Shown here one piece after another: positions 33,513 through 42,853 of a stretch of DNA of 64,000 nt. Every line of letters begins with the position of its first letter. The first letter of the stretch is position 1. This DNA comes from Paeniglutamicibacter gangotriensis Lz1y. Lineage in GTDB: Bacteria > Actinomycetota > Actinomycetes > Actinomycetales > Micrococcaceae. Location of the stretch: positions 186,001-250,000 of the forward strand of contig NZ_AOCK01000004.1 in assembly GCF_000348945.1 (NCBI RefSeq). The letters are read 5' to 3'. The notes under the pieces are model-generated. The model worked only from the letters and a program-made list of their open reading frames with translations. It ran no database searches and was not told where the DNA came from. The position numbers and the translations under genes were made by a program.

Positions 33513-34795
33513 GCTTCCTTGCGAGCGTCGCTACGAAGCAGAGCCAACAGAGGCAGGGCCGCGAAGGCTGTCAGGCCCACCCAGATCCACATGGCGTGCT
33601 GCAGACCCAGCGCGTCCCCAGCCAGACCGCCGACGATCCCCAGGACCGGGACCGGCCCCATGGTGAACACCAACCGGAAACCCTGTTGGCGCCCCATCAT
33701 CTCGTCCGGGGTGGAACCGGCCAGCAGCCCGTAGGCAGTGGCGTTGTAGGAAACCATCAGCGCGTTGTAAAGCACCGAATGCCCGATGATTACCCACACG
33801 GCTCCGGTGCCGGCGAAAGCGGCCAAGGGGACCATTGCCACTGCCAGCGGCAGGAGAAAGATGGATATGGCAAGAATCCGGTATTCGCCCCATTTGCTCA
33901 CGAGGGACGGGACGACCAGCGAGCCAAGAAGCCCACCGACGGCGATGGTGGAAATGACCAAACCAATGGCCTGAGGTGTAAAACCAAGGACCTTGACGAA
34001 GTACAGCGTCTCCAGGGCCGAACCGAAGGCCAATCCCATGTTGGTGATCGCCGATGAGGACACGAGGGCGCGGATGACGGGGTTCTTGAGCGTGAAGCGA
34101 AGCCCCTCGCCGAAGGATTCCCGGAAGCCGATTCGCGGTGCCGATTCAGCAGATGGCACCGCTTGTAGCGGTTTCTTACGAAATCCCCCCAGCAGCGTGG
34201 CGGCGGCTAGTAGGTTGGCGGTTCCGGCGACGAGCAAGGTGAAGGGCGCCGACATGACGGCGACCAGGACGCCGGCCAACCCCGGGGAGGCGATCCCGAC
34301 CGAGGTTTCGACGGTTTCTTTGCGTGCGTAAGCAGTGGAAACCAGATCCCGTCCCACGATCGACGGCAGCGCAGATCCGCCACCCATGCTCCACAACATT
34401 CCTGCCACTCCCACCAGGAACGAAACTAACACCAGCTGCAGGTAGCTCAGGGCCCCGACCGACCAAGCCAGTGGCACCGAGAAAATGGCCAGACCCGCCG
34501 CCAGCTGCGCCCACATCATGGTCTTGATCCGGTTGACGCGGTCGAGCATGATTCCCGCGGGGATCGCCAGGAACAAGAACGCCACCGATTCGGAGGCATT
34601 GAGGATTCCGATCTGGGTCGCGCTGGCGCCGAGGGCATAGATGGCGACCAAATCGTTGGCGACATTCAGGATGCCCGTCGACAGGGCACCAAACGCAATG
34701 GAAAACAGCAGCGCCGGGAATCCCGGGCGGTCGCGCAGACGCAGTTTCGGCGAAGCTGGCGCTAGCTCGGAATCCTCCGCAGCATCCTTGTCCAT
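33509..34795 (-). CDS. MFS transporter
   Basis: 428 aa, 12 membrane segments, start preceded by [25 protein letters not shown] is the loop 2-3 motif. Related by type to drug/metabolite exporters with a sibling at 14046-15317. Substrate not assignable. Transcribed toward the XRE relic. Confidence 0.85.
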   Translation of the reverse strand: MDKDAAEDSELAPASPKLRLRDRPGFPALLFSIAFGALSTGILNVANDLVAIYALGASATQIGILNASESVAFLFLAIPAGIMLDRVNRIKTMMWAQLAAGLAIFSVPLAWSVGALSYLQLVLVSFLVGVAGMLWSMGGGSALPSIVGRDLVSTAYARKETVETSVGIASPGLAGVLVAVMSAPFTLLVAGTANLLAAATLLGGFRKKPLQAVPSAESAPRIGFRESFGEGLRFTLKNPVIRALVSSSAITNMGLAFGSALETLYFVKVLGFTPQAIGLVISTIAVGGLLGSLVVPSLVSKWGEYRILAISIFLLPLAVAMVPLAAFAGTGAVWVIIGHSVLYNALMVSYNATAYGLLAGSTPDEMMGRQQGFRLVFTMGPVPVLGIVGGLAGDALGLQHAMWIWVGLTAFAALPLLALLRSDARKEA

Positions 34796-34857
34796 GATTT
34801 CCCCGATCGACTGCCTCGCCTCAAGCCATTGGGAAGAGTCTATGGGATGTGGGGTGA

Positions 34858-35307
34858 CTAACGGGTGTCAACATCCTCGAAGATCAGGAACGTTTGGGTG
34901 TCCAGCACCCCGGGCATGGACTGCAGCTGGTCAAAGACGACGCGACGCAGATCAACGTTGTCCCGTGCCCGCACCAGCAAGATCACATCGAAGTTTCCCC
35001 CGACCAAGCCGATGTGGTGAACCTCGGGAATCGCTGTGAGTCGCTCACGCAACTCGCGCCAGGAATGCTGGCGCAGTTTGAGCGTCACGTAGGCGCTGGC
35101 ACGCAGTCCCGCGCGCAGCGGGTCGATGACCGCGGTGTAGCGCGTAATGACCCCCTCATCCTGGAGTCGATTGATCCGTGAATAGGCATGGGCGCGCGAA
35201 ACATGGACCTTCTGTGCGACGGTGGTGACCGACTGGCGCCCGTCCCGGGTGAGTTCCTCCAGGATCCGCTGATCCACGTCGTCAAGCCGTACCGGGGGAG
35301 TCTCCAT
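34858..35307 (-). CDS. Lrp/AsnC-family regulator (BkdR-like)
   Basis: 149 aa from ATG 35307 (AAAGAGG upstream). HTH ~5-55 (LDDVDQRILEELTRDGRQSV...SRAHAYSRINRLQ) and RAM ligand domain ~70-145 (VHHIGLVGGNFDVILLVRARD). Divergent from the branched-chain 2-oxoacid dehydrogenase operon, the classical position of BkdR. Probably responds to branched-chain amino acids. The 214-bp region between holds GTGCGCAC (35390-35397) and TATCG-N9-CGATA (35360-35378) as possible sites. Confidence 0.9.
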   Translation of the reverse strand: METPPVRLDDVDQRILEELTRDGRQSVTTVAQKVHVSRAHAYSRINRLQDEGVITRYTAVIDPLRAGLRASAYVTLKLRQHSWRELRERLTAIPEVHHIGLVGGNFDVILLVRARDNVDLRRVVFDQLQSMPGVLDTQTFLIFEDVDTR

Positions 35308-35521
35308 CGGGTGCCTCTTTCCGCTTTGTCCAAAAACCGTCATGTTGCGACGGTCACACTATCGTTTCGTCTTCGATAATACCGATCTTGTGCGCACTAT
35401 TCCAGAGTTTTTCCACATACTGGATACATTTCATCACTAATACACATAATTAAGACAAGAACTGACGTTTGCCGGGTGAGGCCCGGTATCGACGTCCCGC
35501 ACCACAAGAAAGGCGTGAACC

Positions 35522-36691
35522 GTGACAAACACCGAAGCACGCGACGCGATGGAGCATGTGAGCAGCAAATTCGGGATCACTCCCGAGGACTACATGCTCC
35601 CGGCACGCAGCGAAATCCACATGCTCGACGTCAATGGCAAGCTGCACCCTTCGGGTCAGCAGGGTGTCGAGCCCGGACACGAGTACCCGCTGCCGAATCC
35701 CAAGGCACTGGTGGACGCTTACGAGCAGCTAGTCATCGGACGGCGCGTTAACGACCAGAACTCGGCGCTCGTGCGCCAGGGGCGCATGGCCGTCTACCCT
35801 TCCAGCCACGGGCAGGAAGCCTGCCAGGTTGCTGCAGCACTGTGCCTGGACGAGGGCGACTGGATGTTCCCCACGTACCGCGACTCGGTGGCCGTGATGG
35901 CCAAGGGTGTCGCACCGATGGAGGTCATGGCCGGATTCCAAGGTGACTGGCACTGCGGCTACGACCCGAAGCAGTACAAGGTGTCGGCCCAGGCAACTCC
36001 CTTGACCACCCAGTTGCTGCACGCCGTGGGCGTCGCCCACGCCGCGAAGCTGCGCGGCGAGGATACTGTGGTGATCGCCATGTGCGGCGACGGAGCCACC
36101 TCCGAGGGGGACTTCCACGAAGCGCTGAACTTTGCTGCGGTATTCAACCTGCCGGTGATCTTCTTCGTGCAGAACAACCAGTACGCGATCTCCGTTCCAC
36201 TCTCCCAGCAGTCTGTGGCGCCGTCGCTGGCCCACAAGGCCGTGGGTTACGGCATGGCCGGCGAACGTGTGGACGGAAACGACCTAGTGGCACTGTTGGC
36301 CGTGTTGGGCCGCGCCGTGCGCCTGGCCCGTGAAGGCAATGGCCCGCTGCTCATCGAGGCACACACCTATCGCATGCAGGCGCACACCAACGCCGACGAT
36401 TCCACCCGCTACCGTGAAGACGCCGAAGTACAGAGCTGGATCGCGAAAGACCCGGTCACGCGCATGCGGACCTACCTCGACGAAGCCGGCTTGCTGCCCG
36501 AGGCAACCGTGGAGCGGATCACCGCCAGCGCCGAGGCAGTGGCCAAGACGCTACGCGATGGCATGAACTCGGAACAGGTCCCGGACCCGGCCGACATCTT
36601 CGCCTACGTCTATTCGAGCCCCACCACCCAGATGACCGAGCAGGCGGCACTGCTCGCCGACGAACTCGCCCGCGAGGAGGACACAAAATGA
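35522..36691 (+). CDS. bkdA: Branched-chain 2-oxoacid dehydrogenase E1 alpha
   Basis: 389 aa from GTG 35522 (AAAGG upstream). ThDP motif GDGATSEGDFHEALNFAAVFNLPVIFFVQNN with the phosphorylation-loop-like HTYRMQAHTNADDSTRYR. Decarboxylates the 2-oxoacid and, with E1 beta, passes the acyl group to lipoyl-E2. Branched-chain specificity is inferred from the Lrp neighbour and E1 type; pyruvate is not excluded. Overlaps E1 beta by ATGA. Confidence 0.93.
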   Translation: MTNTEARDAMEHVSSKFGITPEDYMLPARSEIHMLDVNGKLHPSGQQGVEPGHEYPLPNPKALVDAYEQLVIGRRVNDQNSALVRQGRMAVYPSSHGQEACQVAAALCLDEGDWMFPTYRDSVAVMAKGVAPMEVMAGFQGDWHCGYDPKQYKVSAQATPLTTQLLHAVGVAHAAKLRGEDTVVIAMCGDGATSEGDFHEALNFAAVFNLPVIFFVQNNQYAISVPLSQQSVAPSLAHKAVGYGMAGERVDGNDLVALLAVLGRAVRLAREGNGPLLIEAHTYRMQAHTNADDSTRYREDAEVQSWIAKDPVTRMRTYLDEAGLLPEATVERITASAEAVAKTLRDGMNSEQVPDPADIFAYVYSSPTTQMTEQAALLADELAREEDTK

Positions 36692-37788
36692 GCACCACGG
36701 TAATCACTTCCTCGGCGGCCAACGGCAACGTCAGCGCGGCCACCGCCGCTGCCGCGGCACGCACCGCTGACACCGGATTGAAGCCGGTGACCTTCGCTAA
36801 GGCACTGAACACCGCGATGGCAGATGCCATGGCCCTGGATGAGTCGGTACTGGTCTTCGGCGAAGACGTTGGCGTCCTGGGCGGCGTCTTCCGCATCACC
36901 GACGGTCTGACCAAGCGCTTTGGCAACGACCGCTGCTTTGATACGCCGCTGGCGGAGTCAGGCATCGTGGGCATGGCCATCGGCATGGCGATGAACGACA
37001 TGCGTCCGGTCATCGAGATGCAGTTCGATGCCTTTGCTTACCCCGCGTTCGAACAGATCGCCTCGCACGTGGCCAAGATGCACAACCGCACCAAGGGCAG
37101 GATGCCCCTGCCGATGGTCATCCGCATTCCTTACGCCGGTGGCGTCGGGGGAGTGGAGCACCACTGCGACTCCTCCGAAAGCTACTACGCGCACACCCCG
37201 GGCCTGAAGGTCTTCACCCCGGCCACGGTGAGAGACGCGTACCTGATGCTGCGTGAGGCCATCGACTCCCCTGACCCGGTCGTCTTCATGGAACCCAAGA
37301 AGCTCTACTGGTCCAAGGATCAGGTCGATCTGGAAGCGCTGCGTGTTTCACACGAGACCTCAGCGGTCCCGCCGACCGAAGGCCGGGCCGCCATTGCCCG
37401 CCCCGGCACCGACGCCACGCTGATTGCCTACGGCCCCTCGGTTTCCACCGCCATGGCCGCAGCAGAAGCCGCAGCCCTAGAAGGGCGCAGCCTCGAAGTC
37501 ATTGACGTGCGCACCATCGTGCCGTTGGATGATGCGACCATCTGCGAATCGGTGCGCAAGACCGGCCGTGCCGTGGTCATCGCCGAAGCCCCGGGCTTCG
37601 CCTCGGTCTCCAGCGAGATCGTCGCCCGCATCCAGGAGCGGTGCTTCCACTCCCTGGCCGCACCGGTGCTGCGCGTGACAGGGTTCGATACCCCGTTCCC
37701 GGCACCGAAACTCGAGAAGTACTACTTGCCATCCGTTGACCGCATCCTGGATGCCGTCGATGCGTTGCAGTGGGAGGAAGGGGCATGA
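36688..37788 (+). CDS. bkdB: Branched-chain 2-oxoacid dehydrogenase E1 beta
   Basis: 366 aa. Transketolase-like pyrimidine domain (LVFGEDVGVLGGVFRITDGL, FDTPLAESGIVGMAIGMA) and C-terminal domain (VIDVRTIVPLDDATI). The first ~25 residues are an Ala-rich extension. It forms the E1 heterotetramer with the upstream subunit. Its stop overlaps the E2 start (ATGA). Confidence 0.95.
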   Translation: MSTTVITSSAANGNVSAATAAAAARTADTGLKPVTFAKALNTAMADAMALDESVLVFGEDVGVLGGVFRITDGLTKRFGNDRCFDTPLAESGIVGMAIGMAMNDMRPVIEMQFDAFAYPAFEQIASHVAKMHNRTKGRMPLPMVIRIPYAGGVGGVEHHCDSSESYYAHTPGLKVFTPATVRDAYLMLREAIDSPDPVVFMEPKKLYWSKDQVDLEALRVSHETSAVPPTEGRAAIARPGTDATLIAYGPSVSTAMAAAEAAALEGRSLEVIDVRTIVPLDDATICESVRKTGRAVVIAEAPGFASVSSEIVARIQERCFHSLAAPVLRVTGFDTPFPAPKLEKYYLPSVDRILDAVDALQWEEGA

Positions 37789-39200
37789 GCATGAAAACCT
37801 TTTTGCTGCCGGACCTCGGTGAAGGATTAACCGAGGCCGAACTGGTCAAGTGGTTGGTCGCAGTCGGGGACACCGTGGTCATCGATCAGCCCATCGCCGA
37901 GGTGGAGACCGCCAAGTCCATGGTGGAGGTACCTAGCCCCTACGCCGGAACCGTGCACGAGCTGCACGGCACTGTCGGAGAAATGGTGCTGGTGGACACC
38001 CCGCTGTTCTCGGTGCTCGAGGAAGGTTCCGCCGCCCCGGCCGCGGAACCCCAGCCGGCCGCGCCGGAACGGGAAGTGGCGCAAAGCTACCGCGAGGAAG
38101 AGCGCGCAGGTACTCAGGAACCGGCCAGCGAAGGCTCGGGCAACGTGCTGATCGGCTATGGGACCCCCGAGGGACTCTCGGCCAAGGCCCGCAAGCGCCG
38201 TCCGCGCCAGAGCGCCGGAACCCCCTTGGCGCCCGCCGCCCGGGGCGAGGCTGTAGCCCCGCGCCGCGCGCCGTTGGTGATTTCCCCGCTGGTGCGCAAG
38301 CTCGCCCGGGAACTGGGCATCAACATCGCCGAGGTCACAGGCAGTGGCGCCGGAGGACTGGTGTTGCGCTCGGACATCGAGGCGGCGGCAGCAGTGCGCT
38401 CCGCCCCCGCGGCTCCGGCTTCTGCACCCGTAGCTCCGGCAACGACGCCGGCACCCGCGCAGCCTGCCGGCGATATCGATTCTCGCTCGGGCCTGCCCAT
38501 TGCCTCGCGGACCCCGATCACCGGGGTGCGCAAGACCATCGCCTCGGCCATGACCCGGTCGCGTAGCGAAATCCCCGAGGCGACCGTCTGGGTGGATGTG
38601 GATGTCAGCAACCTGCTGGCGCTGCGCTCCGATATGAAGGCGAAGGACCCGAAGAACACCCCGGGCCTGTTGGCCTTCATCGCACGCTTCGTGGTCGCCG
38701 GGCTGCAGAAGTATCCGGAACTGAACAGCCGGATCGAACAGAGCGCCGAGGGCCCGGCCGAGATCGTCGGTTTCGAGGGAATCAACCTGGGCATCGCGGC
38801 GCAGACCGATCGCGGACTGATGGTCCCCTCGATCCGCAACGCGCAGAACCTCAGCGCCCGCGGCCTCAACGCCGAGTTGGCCAGGCTGACCGAGGTCACC
38901 CGCGCCGGCAAGGCTTCCGTGGCCGAGCTGACCAGCGGCACCTTCACGCTGAACAACTACGGGGTCTTCGGTGTTGATGGCTCGGCCGCCATCATCAATT
39001 ACCCCGAGGTAGCGATCCTGGGTGTCGGGCGGATCATCGACAAGCCGTGGGTCGTCGAGGGTGAACTTGCGGTACGCAAGCTCACCGAGCTGACCCTGGC
39101 CTTCGACCACCGCGCCTGCGACGGGGGAACCGCCGCAGGGTTCCTGCGCTTTGTTGCCGACGCGATGGAGAACCCGGCAGCGGTACTGGCCGACCTCTAG
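37785..39200 (+). CDS. bkdC: Dihydrolipoamide acyltransferase E2
   Basis: 471 aa from ATG 37785. Lipoyl domain ~1-80 with Lys44 in VETAKSMVEV, a Pro/Ala linker, a peripheral-subunit-binding domain (SPLVRKLARELGINIAEVTGSGAGG), a second Ala/Pro linker, and a catalytic domain ending in the LAFDHRACDGGTAAGF active-site motif (HxxxDG). Moves the acyl group to CoA. No E3 (lipoamide dehydrogenase) gene is in the operon, so E3 is shared from elsewhere. Confidence 0.96.
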   Translation: MSMKTFLLPDLGEGLTEAELVKWLVAVGDTVVIDQPIAEVETAKSMVEVPSPYAGTVHELHGTVGEMVLVDTPLFSVLEEGSAAPAAEPQPAAPEREVAQSYREEERAGTQEPASEGSGNVLIGYGTPEGLSAKARKRRPRQSAGTPLAPAARGEAVAPRRAPLVISPLVRKLARELGINIAEVTGSGAGGLVLRSDIEAAAAVRSAPAAPASAPVAPATTPAPAQPAGDIDSRSGLPIASRTPITGVRKTIASAMTRSRSEIPEATVWVDVDVSNLLALRSDMKAKDPKNTPGLLAFIARFVVAGLQKYPELNSRIEQSAEGPAEIVGFEGINLGIAAQTDRGLMVPSIRNAQNLSARGLNAELARLTEVTRAGKASVAELTSGTFTLNNYGVFGVDGSAAIINYPEVAILGVGRIIDKPWVVEGELAVRKLTELTLAFDHRACDGGTAAGFLRFVADAMENPAAVLADL

Positions 39201-39222
39201 GCTGGTACTAACCAACGCTCAC

Positions 39223-39262
39223 GGCCCGGGTGCGGCAGGATAACCCCTGCCGCACCCGGGCC
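39223..39262 (+). terminator. Terminator after the bkd operon
   Basis: Perfect 17-bp arms GGCCCGGGTGCGGCAGG / CCTGCCGCACCCGGGCC with an ATAACC loop, then TTTGCC, 22 nt after the E2 stop. Confidence 0.85.
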
Positions 39263-39377
39263 TTTGCCGTTGTCCAGGTGCCACGCCCGCAAAAACGTGG
39301 GAGCGGCGCGGCCCAGGTAACGAGTTTTCCTGGCCCGCGCCCTAGTCCCTGAGGTCCGGCCGAACTATCCTGAAGCC

Positions 39378-39578
39378 ATGGACAAGCTACCTGTTGAATA
39401 CGAGCAGTACCTTGAAGGCAAGGACGAGTTTCACATCGACACCATCATGCCGGTCTTCCGCGAGTCGATGGCCGAGCGAAAATTCGGCGTCCACATCCGC
39501 GGGCTCGGTGGGCACTCCGAGCAGGCCTTCGTGGATGAGGCAGTTCCCTTTGGCAAAGTGAAGATCACCGTCGTCTAA
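39378..39578 (+). CDS. Small hypothetical protein
   Basis: 66 aa, no signal peptide or membrane segment, mixed charge (starts MDKLPVEYEQYLEGKDEFH; one GLGGH turn). No family recognised. ATG 39378 lies exactly 6 nt after TATCCT with no ribosome site, consistent with a leaderless start. Codon use is like its neighbours, which favours a real gene. The 150 bp after it show nothing assignable. Confidence 0.55.
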   Translation: MDKLPVEYEQYLEGKDEFHIDTIMPVFRESMAERKFGVHIRGLGGHSEQAFVDEAVPFGKVKITVV

Positions 39579-39728
39579 CCGACCCCAAAGCGGTGGCACG
39601 CCGACCTATCCCTGCGGCACCACCGTGTCACATGGGACCTCGGTCGTGGCCGCGGCGTTTTTACGGCAGAATGTGGATACCGCCGATTTATCGGCAACCA
39701 CCGGCTCCGAGGAAACGGGTACCCCGCG

Positions 39729-40565
39729 ATGACCAAGGCCCGCAAACCGCTTGTTGAGCAGCTTGCCCCGCACTGCTGGCGGCTGCTGAACCACGGGTTT
39801 TCGATGAACACCGGATTGATCGTGGGCGCCCAACACGCCGCGGTCATCGATACCGGTTCCGGGCCGCGCGAGGCAGCCGGCCTCCACACGGCGATCCGCA
39901 AAATCACCGACCTGCCCCTGCTGGTCATCAACACCCACGCCCACGGGGACCATGTCTTTGGCAACAGCTATTTCGCAGCCCAGGGGGTGGAAGAATTCCA
40001 CGCCAGCGCCGCCGCCGCAGAACACCTGCGCAGCATGGGTGAAAACGAACGCCAACTAGTCAGGTTCCTGGAACCCGAGATGGCGATGCGCCAAGGCGAA
40101 TACTCGAAGATCCTAGTTCCGCAACGGCTGGTTACCGCCGACGAGACAATGCTGGATCTAGGCGGGCTAGAGCTGCAGTTTTTACTGCCGGGTCCCGGGC
40201 ACACCGACGGGGATCTGATGGTGCGCTGCGGCGAGGTGCTATTCACCGGGGATCTGGTCGAAGAAGGCGGGCCACCGAACTTCGAGGATGCCGACCCTTA
40301 TGCCTGGGCCGAACTGCTGGGCAAGCTCGAGTCCGAATGCGGGCAGAGAACCATCGTGGTACCGGGACACGGCAACCCGGTGGATATCGCGTTCGTGAGC
40401 CGGCAGCACCGTCAGCTACGTGCCGCAATCTTGGAAGGCGAAGCGATCGTGCGTTCCTCGCCTGCAGGTAGCTTCGATCCCACGGCCCACCAACTCGAAG
40501 TGCTGCCCTACGGACCCGAGCAATCGGCGATCTTCCTGCAGCGGCTGAGCGTAAAAATGAGCTAG
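39729..40565 (+). CDS. Metallo-beta-lactamase-fold hydrolase
   Basis: 278 aa. Metal ligands in NTHAHGDHVFGN (HxHxDH), PGPGHTDGDLMV, FTGDLVEEGG and VPGHGNPVD. Long enough for a single-domain MBL protein of the glyoxalase II / quinoprotein relay type. No signal peptide. Substrate unknown; no link to antibiotic resistance can be drawn. Followed 21 bp later by an MFS gene. Confidence 0.88.
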   Translation: MTKARKPLVEQLAPHCWRLLNHGFSMNTGLIVGAQHAAVIDTGSGPREAAGLHTAIRKITDLPLLVINTHAHGDHVFGNSYFAAQGVEEFHASAAAAEHLRSMGENERQLVRFLEPEMAMRQGEYSKILVPQRLVTADETMLDLGGLELQFLLPGPGHTDGDLMVRCGEVLFTGDLVEEGGPPNFEDADPYAWAELLGKLESECGQRTIVVPGHGNPVDIAFVSRQHRQLRAAILEGEAIVRSSPAGSFDPTAHQLEVLPYGPEQSAIFLQRLSVKMS

Positions 40566-40586
40566 CTGGTTGCGTAGGATGAACGG

Positions 40587-41786
40587 ATGAGTGAACAACC
40601 TTTCAGCCTGCGCACCACCGCGTTGAAAGTGTACTCACCTTCGCTGCTCTACGGCCTCGGTCTGGGCGCCGTGACTCCCGTGATCGCGCTGTCGGCGCTG
40701 GACCGCGGAGCCACCCTGGCCACCGCCGCCCTGGTGGTCACCCTCGTGGGTGTCGGATCACTGATCTCCAACATCCCCGCGGCCATGCTCACGACCAAGA
40801 TCGGTGAACGCCTGTCCATGGTCATCGCCGCAGGGTGGGCGGCGCTGGGCATGGTGCTGGGCATCATCCCTTCGAACCTGGGGGTGTTTGCCCTCGGGGT
40901 GACCATGCTGGGCATGGCCGGAGGAGTCTTCAACCTAGCCCGCCAGTCCTACCTTGCCGAGGCCGTTCCCCTGGAATTTCGGGCGCGGGCCATGTCCACG
41001 TTGGGCGGGGTGATGCGCATCGGTGTTTTTGTCGGACCTTTTGCTTCCACCGTGGCGATGAATTGGTTGGGCATCGCCGGGGCCTACTGGGTGGGGATGG
41101 GCGCGATGGCCATCGCGTTGGTGGTCTGCCTCTGGATCCCTGACCTGCAGAGTCGGGCAGCGGTCGAGGAAGGCCAAAGCCGTGCCGGCGGATCGATGTG
41201 GTCCATTGCCAAGGACCAATGGCGGATCCTGTTGGGGGTTGGGTTGGGCATCATTTGCATCTCTGCGGTACGATCCACCCGCCAGATCGTGCTGCCACTC
41301 TGGGGCGAAAATCTGGGGCTGGATGCTGCCACCATTTCCCTGGTTTACGGGGTTTCCGGGGCCATCGACATGCTGATTTTCTATCCCGCGGGCAAGGTCA
41401 TGGACAAGCGCGGACGGGCCTGGGTCGCAGTTCCGTGCATGGCGGTGATGGCCACGTCGTTGTTCCTGCTGCCGCTGACCCATTCGGTGCCCACCATGAT
41501 GGCGGTGGCCATGTTGATGGGCTTCGGCAACGGGATCGGTTCGGGCATCGTGATGACCCTGGGCGCAGATTACTCTCCGGTCTCGGGCCGGCCCAAGTTC
41601 CTGGGACTGTGGCGGCTGATGTCCGACACCGGGGCGATGGCCGGTCCGGTGCTGCTCTCGCTTCTGGTCGCCGTGGCGACTCTGGGCACCGGCGTGTGGG
41701 CGATCAGCGGGATCTCGCTGCTCGGTGCGGGGCTTTTCGGTTACTTCATCCCGCGAACCAACCGGCGGCGGATCGGCGACCCGTAA
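40587..41786 (+). CDS. MFS transporter
   Basis: 399 aa, 12 membrane segments. LLYGLGLGAVTPVIALSALDRG and AAMLTTKIGERLSMVIAAGW (motif A region), and GGVMRIGVFVGPF. ATG 40587 is 6 nt after TAGGAT, a likely leaderless start. The 3' end overlaps the converging PAP2 phosphatase gene by 46 bp. Substrate unknown. Confidence 0.85.
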   Translation: MSEQPFSLRTTALKVYSPSLLYGLGLGAVTPVIALSALDRGATLATAALVVTLVGVGSLISNIPAAMLTTKIGERLSMVIAAGWAALGMVLGIIPSNLGVFALGVTMLGMAGGVFNLARQSYLAEAVPLEFRARAMSTLGGVMRIGVFVGPFASTVAMNWLGIAGAYWVGMGAMAIALVVCLWIPDLQSRAAVEEGQSRAGGSMWSIAKDQWRILLGVGLGIICISAVRSTRQIVLPLWGENLGLDAATISLVYGVSGAIDMLIFYPAGKVMDKRGRAWVAVPCMAVMATSLFLLPLTHSVPTMMAVAMLMGFGNGIGSGIVMTLGADYSPVSGRPKFLGLWRLMSDTGAMAGPVLLSLLVAVATLGTGVWAISGISLLGAGLFGYFIPRTNRRRIGDP

Positions 41787-42658
41787 CGGGCAAAGAGCTC
41801 AAAGACCAGCCATCCGACGACCATCGCGGTCCCCAGGACCAGTGCCAAGCCGACCGCCAGGAACAAGAACAGGGAACGGTCACCCACGGTGCCGATCACC
41901 GGGTGTGGCAACAGAAGCGCCAGGCCCATCGCCGCCGCCACGGCGACCGCCCCGGCCCAAGCCAGGAAGCCGAGCATCCGCTCGGACAGCGAGCGCGGTG
42001 CTGCGGAGTGCTTGCGCCGGTCAACTTCGCTGCCATGTGCGTGGCGCAGGAACAGACCTGCGGCCACGCTCCACCACGCCACCACCAGATAGGCGGCAAT
42101 CACATCACCGGGCCGGTGCCATCCCAGCACCAGCGTCGAAGCCCCGGCTAATGCCGCATAGGCCCACCCCAGCAACGCGACCGGCGGCCGGTGCGTCACG
42201 GGAACCACGATGAAGATCGCGGCCATGGCAGCCGCGGCAAAGGTCGTGTGACCCGAAGGAAAGGAGTTCACCGAAGCGGCGGAGATGTTCAGGTCCGGCC
42301 GGGTGAGCAGCACATGCTTAAGCAGCTGGGTCGTGCCGGTGGCGCCGAGCAGCAGCAAGCCTGCCACGGCCGGGCGCAGGAAGTCGCGCCTGCGGAGAAG
42401 CGCGAAGAGAATGAATCCACCGGCCAGCAGGGCCGAGGCGGCAGGCATATAGTCCAAGAAGGCCAACGCGGGCCTGCGGGTCTTATCTGCGGCGAGGAAA
42501 GCCTCGCCGCCCAACAACGCCGCCTCGTCGATCCATTGACCCAGCTTGGTGTGCACAAAGAAGGTATACGCGGCCCAAAAGAGGGCGCCCAAGAGCACCA
42601 GCGCGCCATACCAAGGGGTCAAGGTGCGGCCGGAAGACGTCGGTTTCGAAGGGCTCAT
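41741..42658 (-). CDS. PAP2-family membrane phosphatase
   Basis: 305 aa from ATG 42658; AAAGGAG abuts the ATG with no spacing, so the exact start is uncertain. Six or more membrane segments. Phosphatase signature: KHVLLTRPDL, SFPSGHTTFAAAAMAAIF, and GWHRPGDVIAAYLVVA, giving the Lys/Arg-His-His acid-phosphatase site. Such enzymes dephosphorylate lipid phosphates such as undecaprenyl diphosphate or phosphatidate at the membrane. The last ~90 residues add membrane helices. Confidence 0.9.
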   Translation of the reverse strand: MSPSKPTSSGRTLTPWYGALVLLGALFWAAYTFFVHTKLGQWIDEAALLGGEAFLAADKTRRPALAFLDYMPAASALLAGGFILFALLRRRDFLRPAVAGLLLLGATGTTQLLKHVLLTRPDLNISAASVNSFPSGHTTFAAAAMAAIFIVVPVTHRPPVALLGWAYAALAGASTLVLGWHRPGDVIAAYLVVAWWSVAAGLFLRHAHGSEVDRRKHSAAPRSLSERMLGFLAWAGAVAVAAAMGLALLLPHPVIGTVGDRSLFLFLAVGLALVLGTAMVVGWLVFELFARYGSPIRRRLVRGMK

Positions 42659-42853
42659 CTCCTTTAGGATTCCACAGAACCATCGCTGTGCACCCAGAAC
42701 GTGGGCTTTCTCCCACCGCGGTGGCCCATGTGTCGGTGGTGCCGCGAGATGTTCTGCCTTGCCCCGGTGACAGCGCTGAAGCCTTCGACGGGGAACCTGG
42801 CGTGGAACCACCGACCGCGGGCTCGGGCCCGGAGGGAAGCTAGGCTGGAAACC

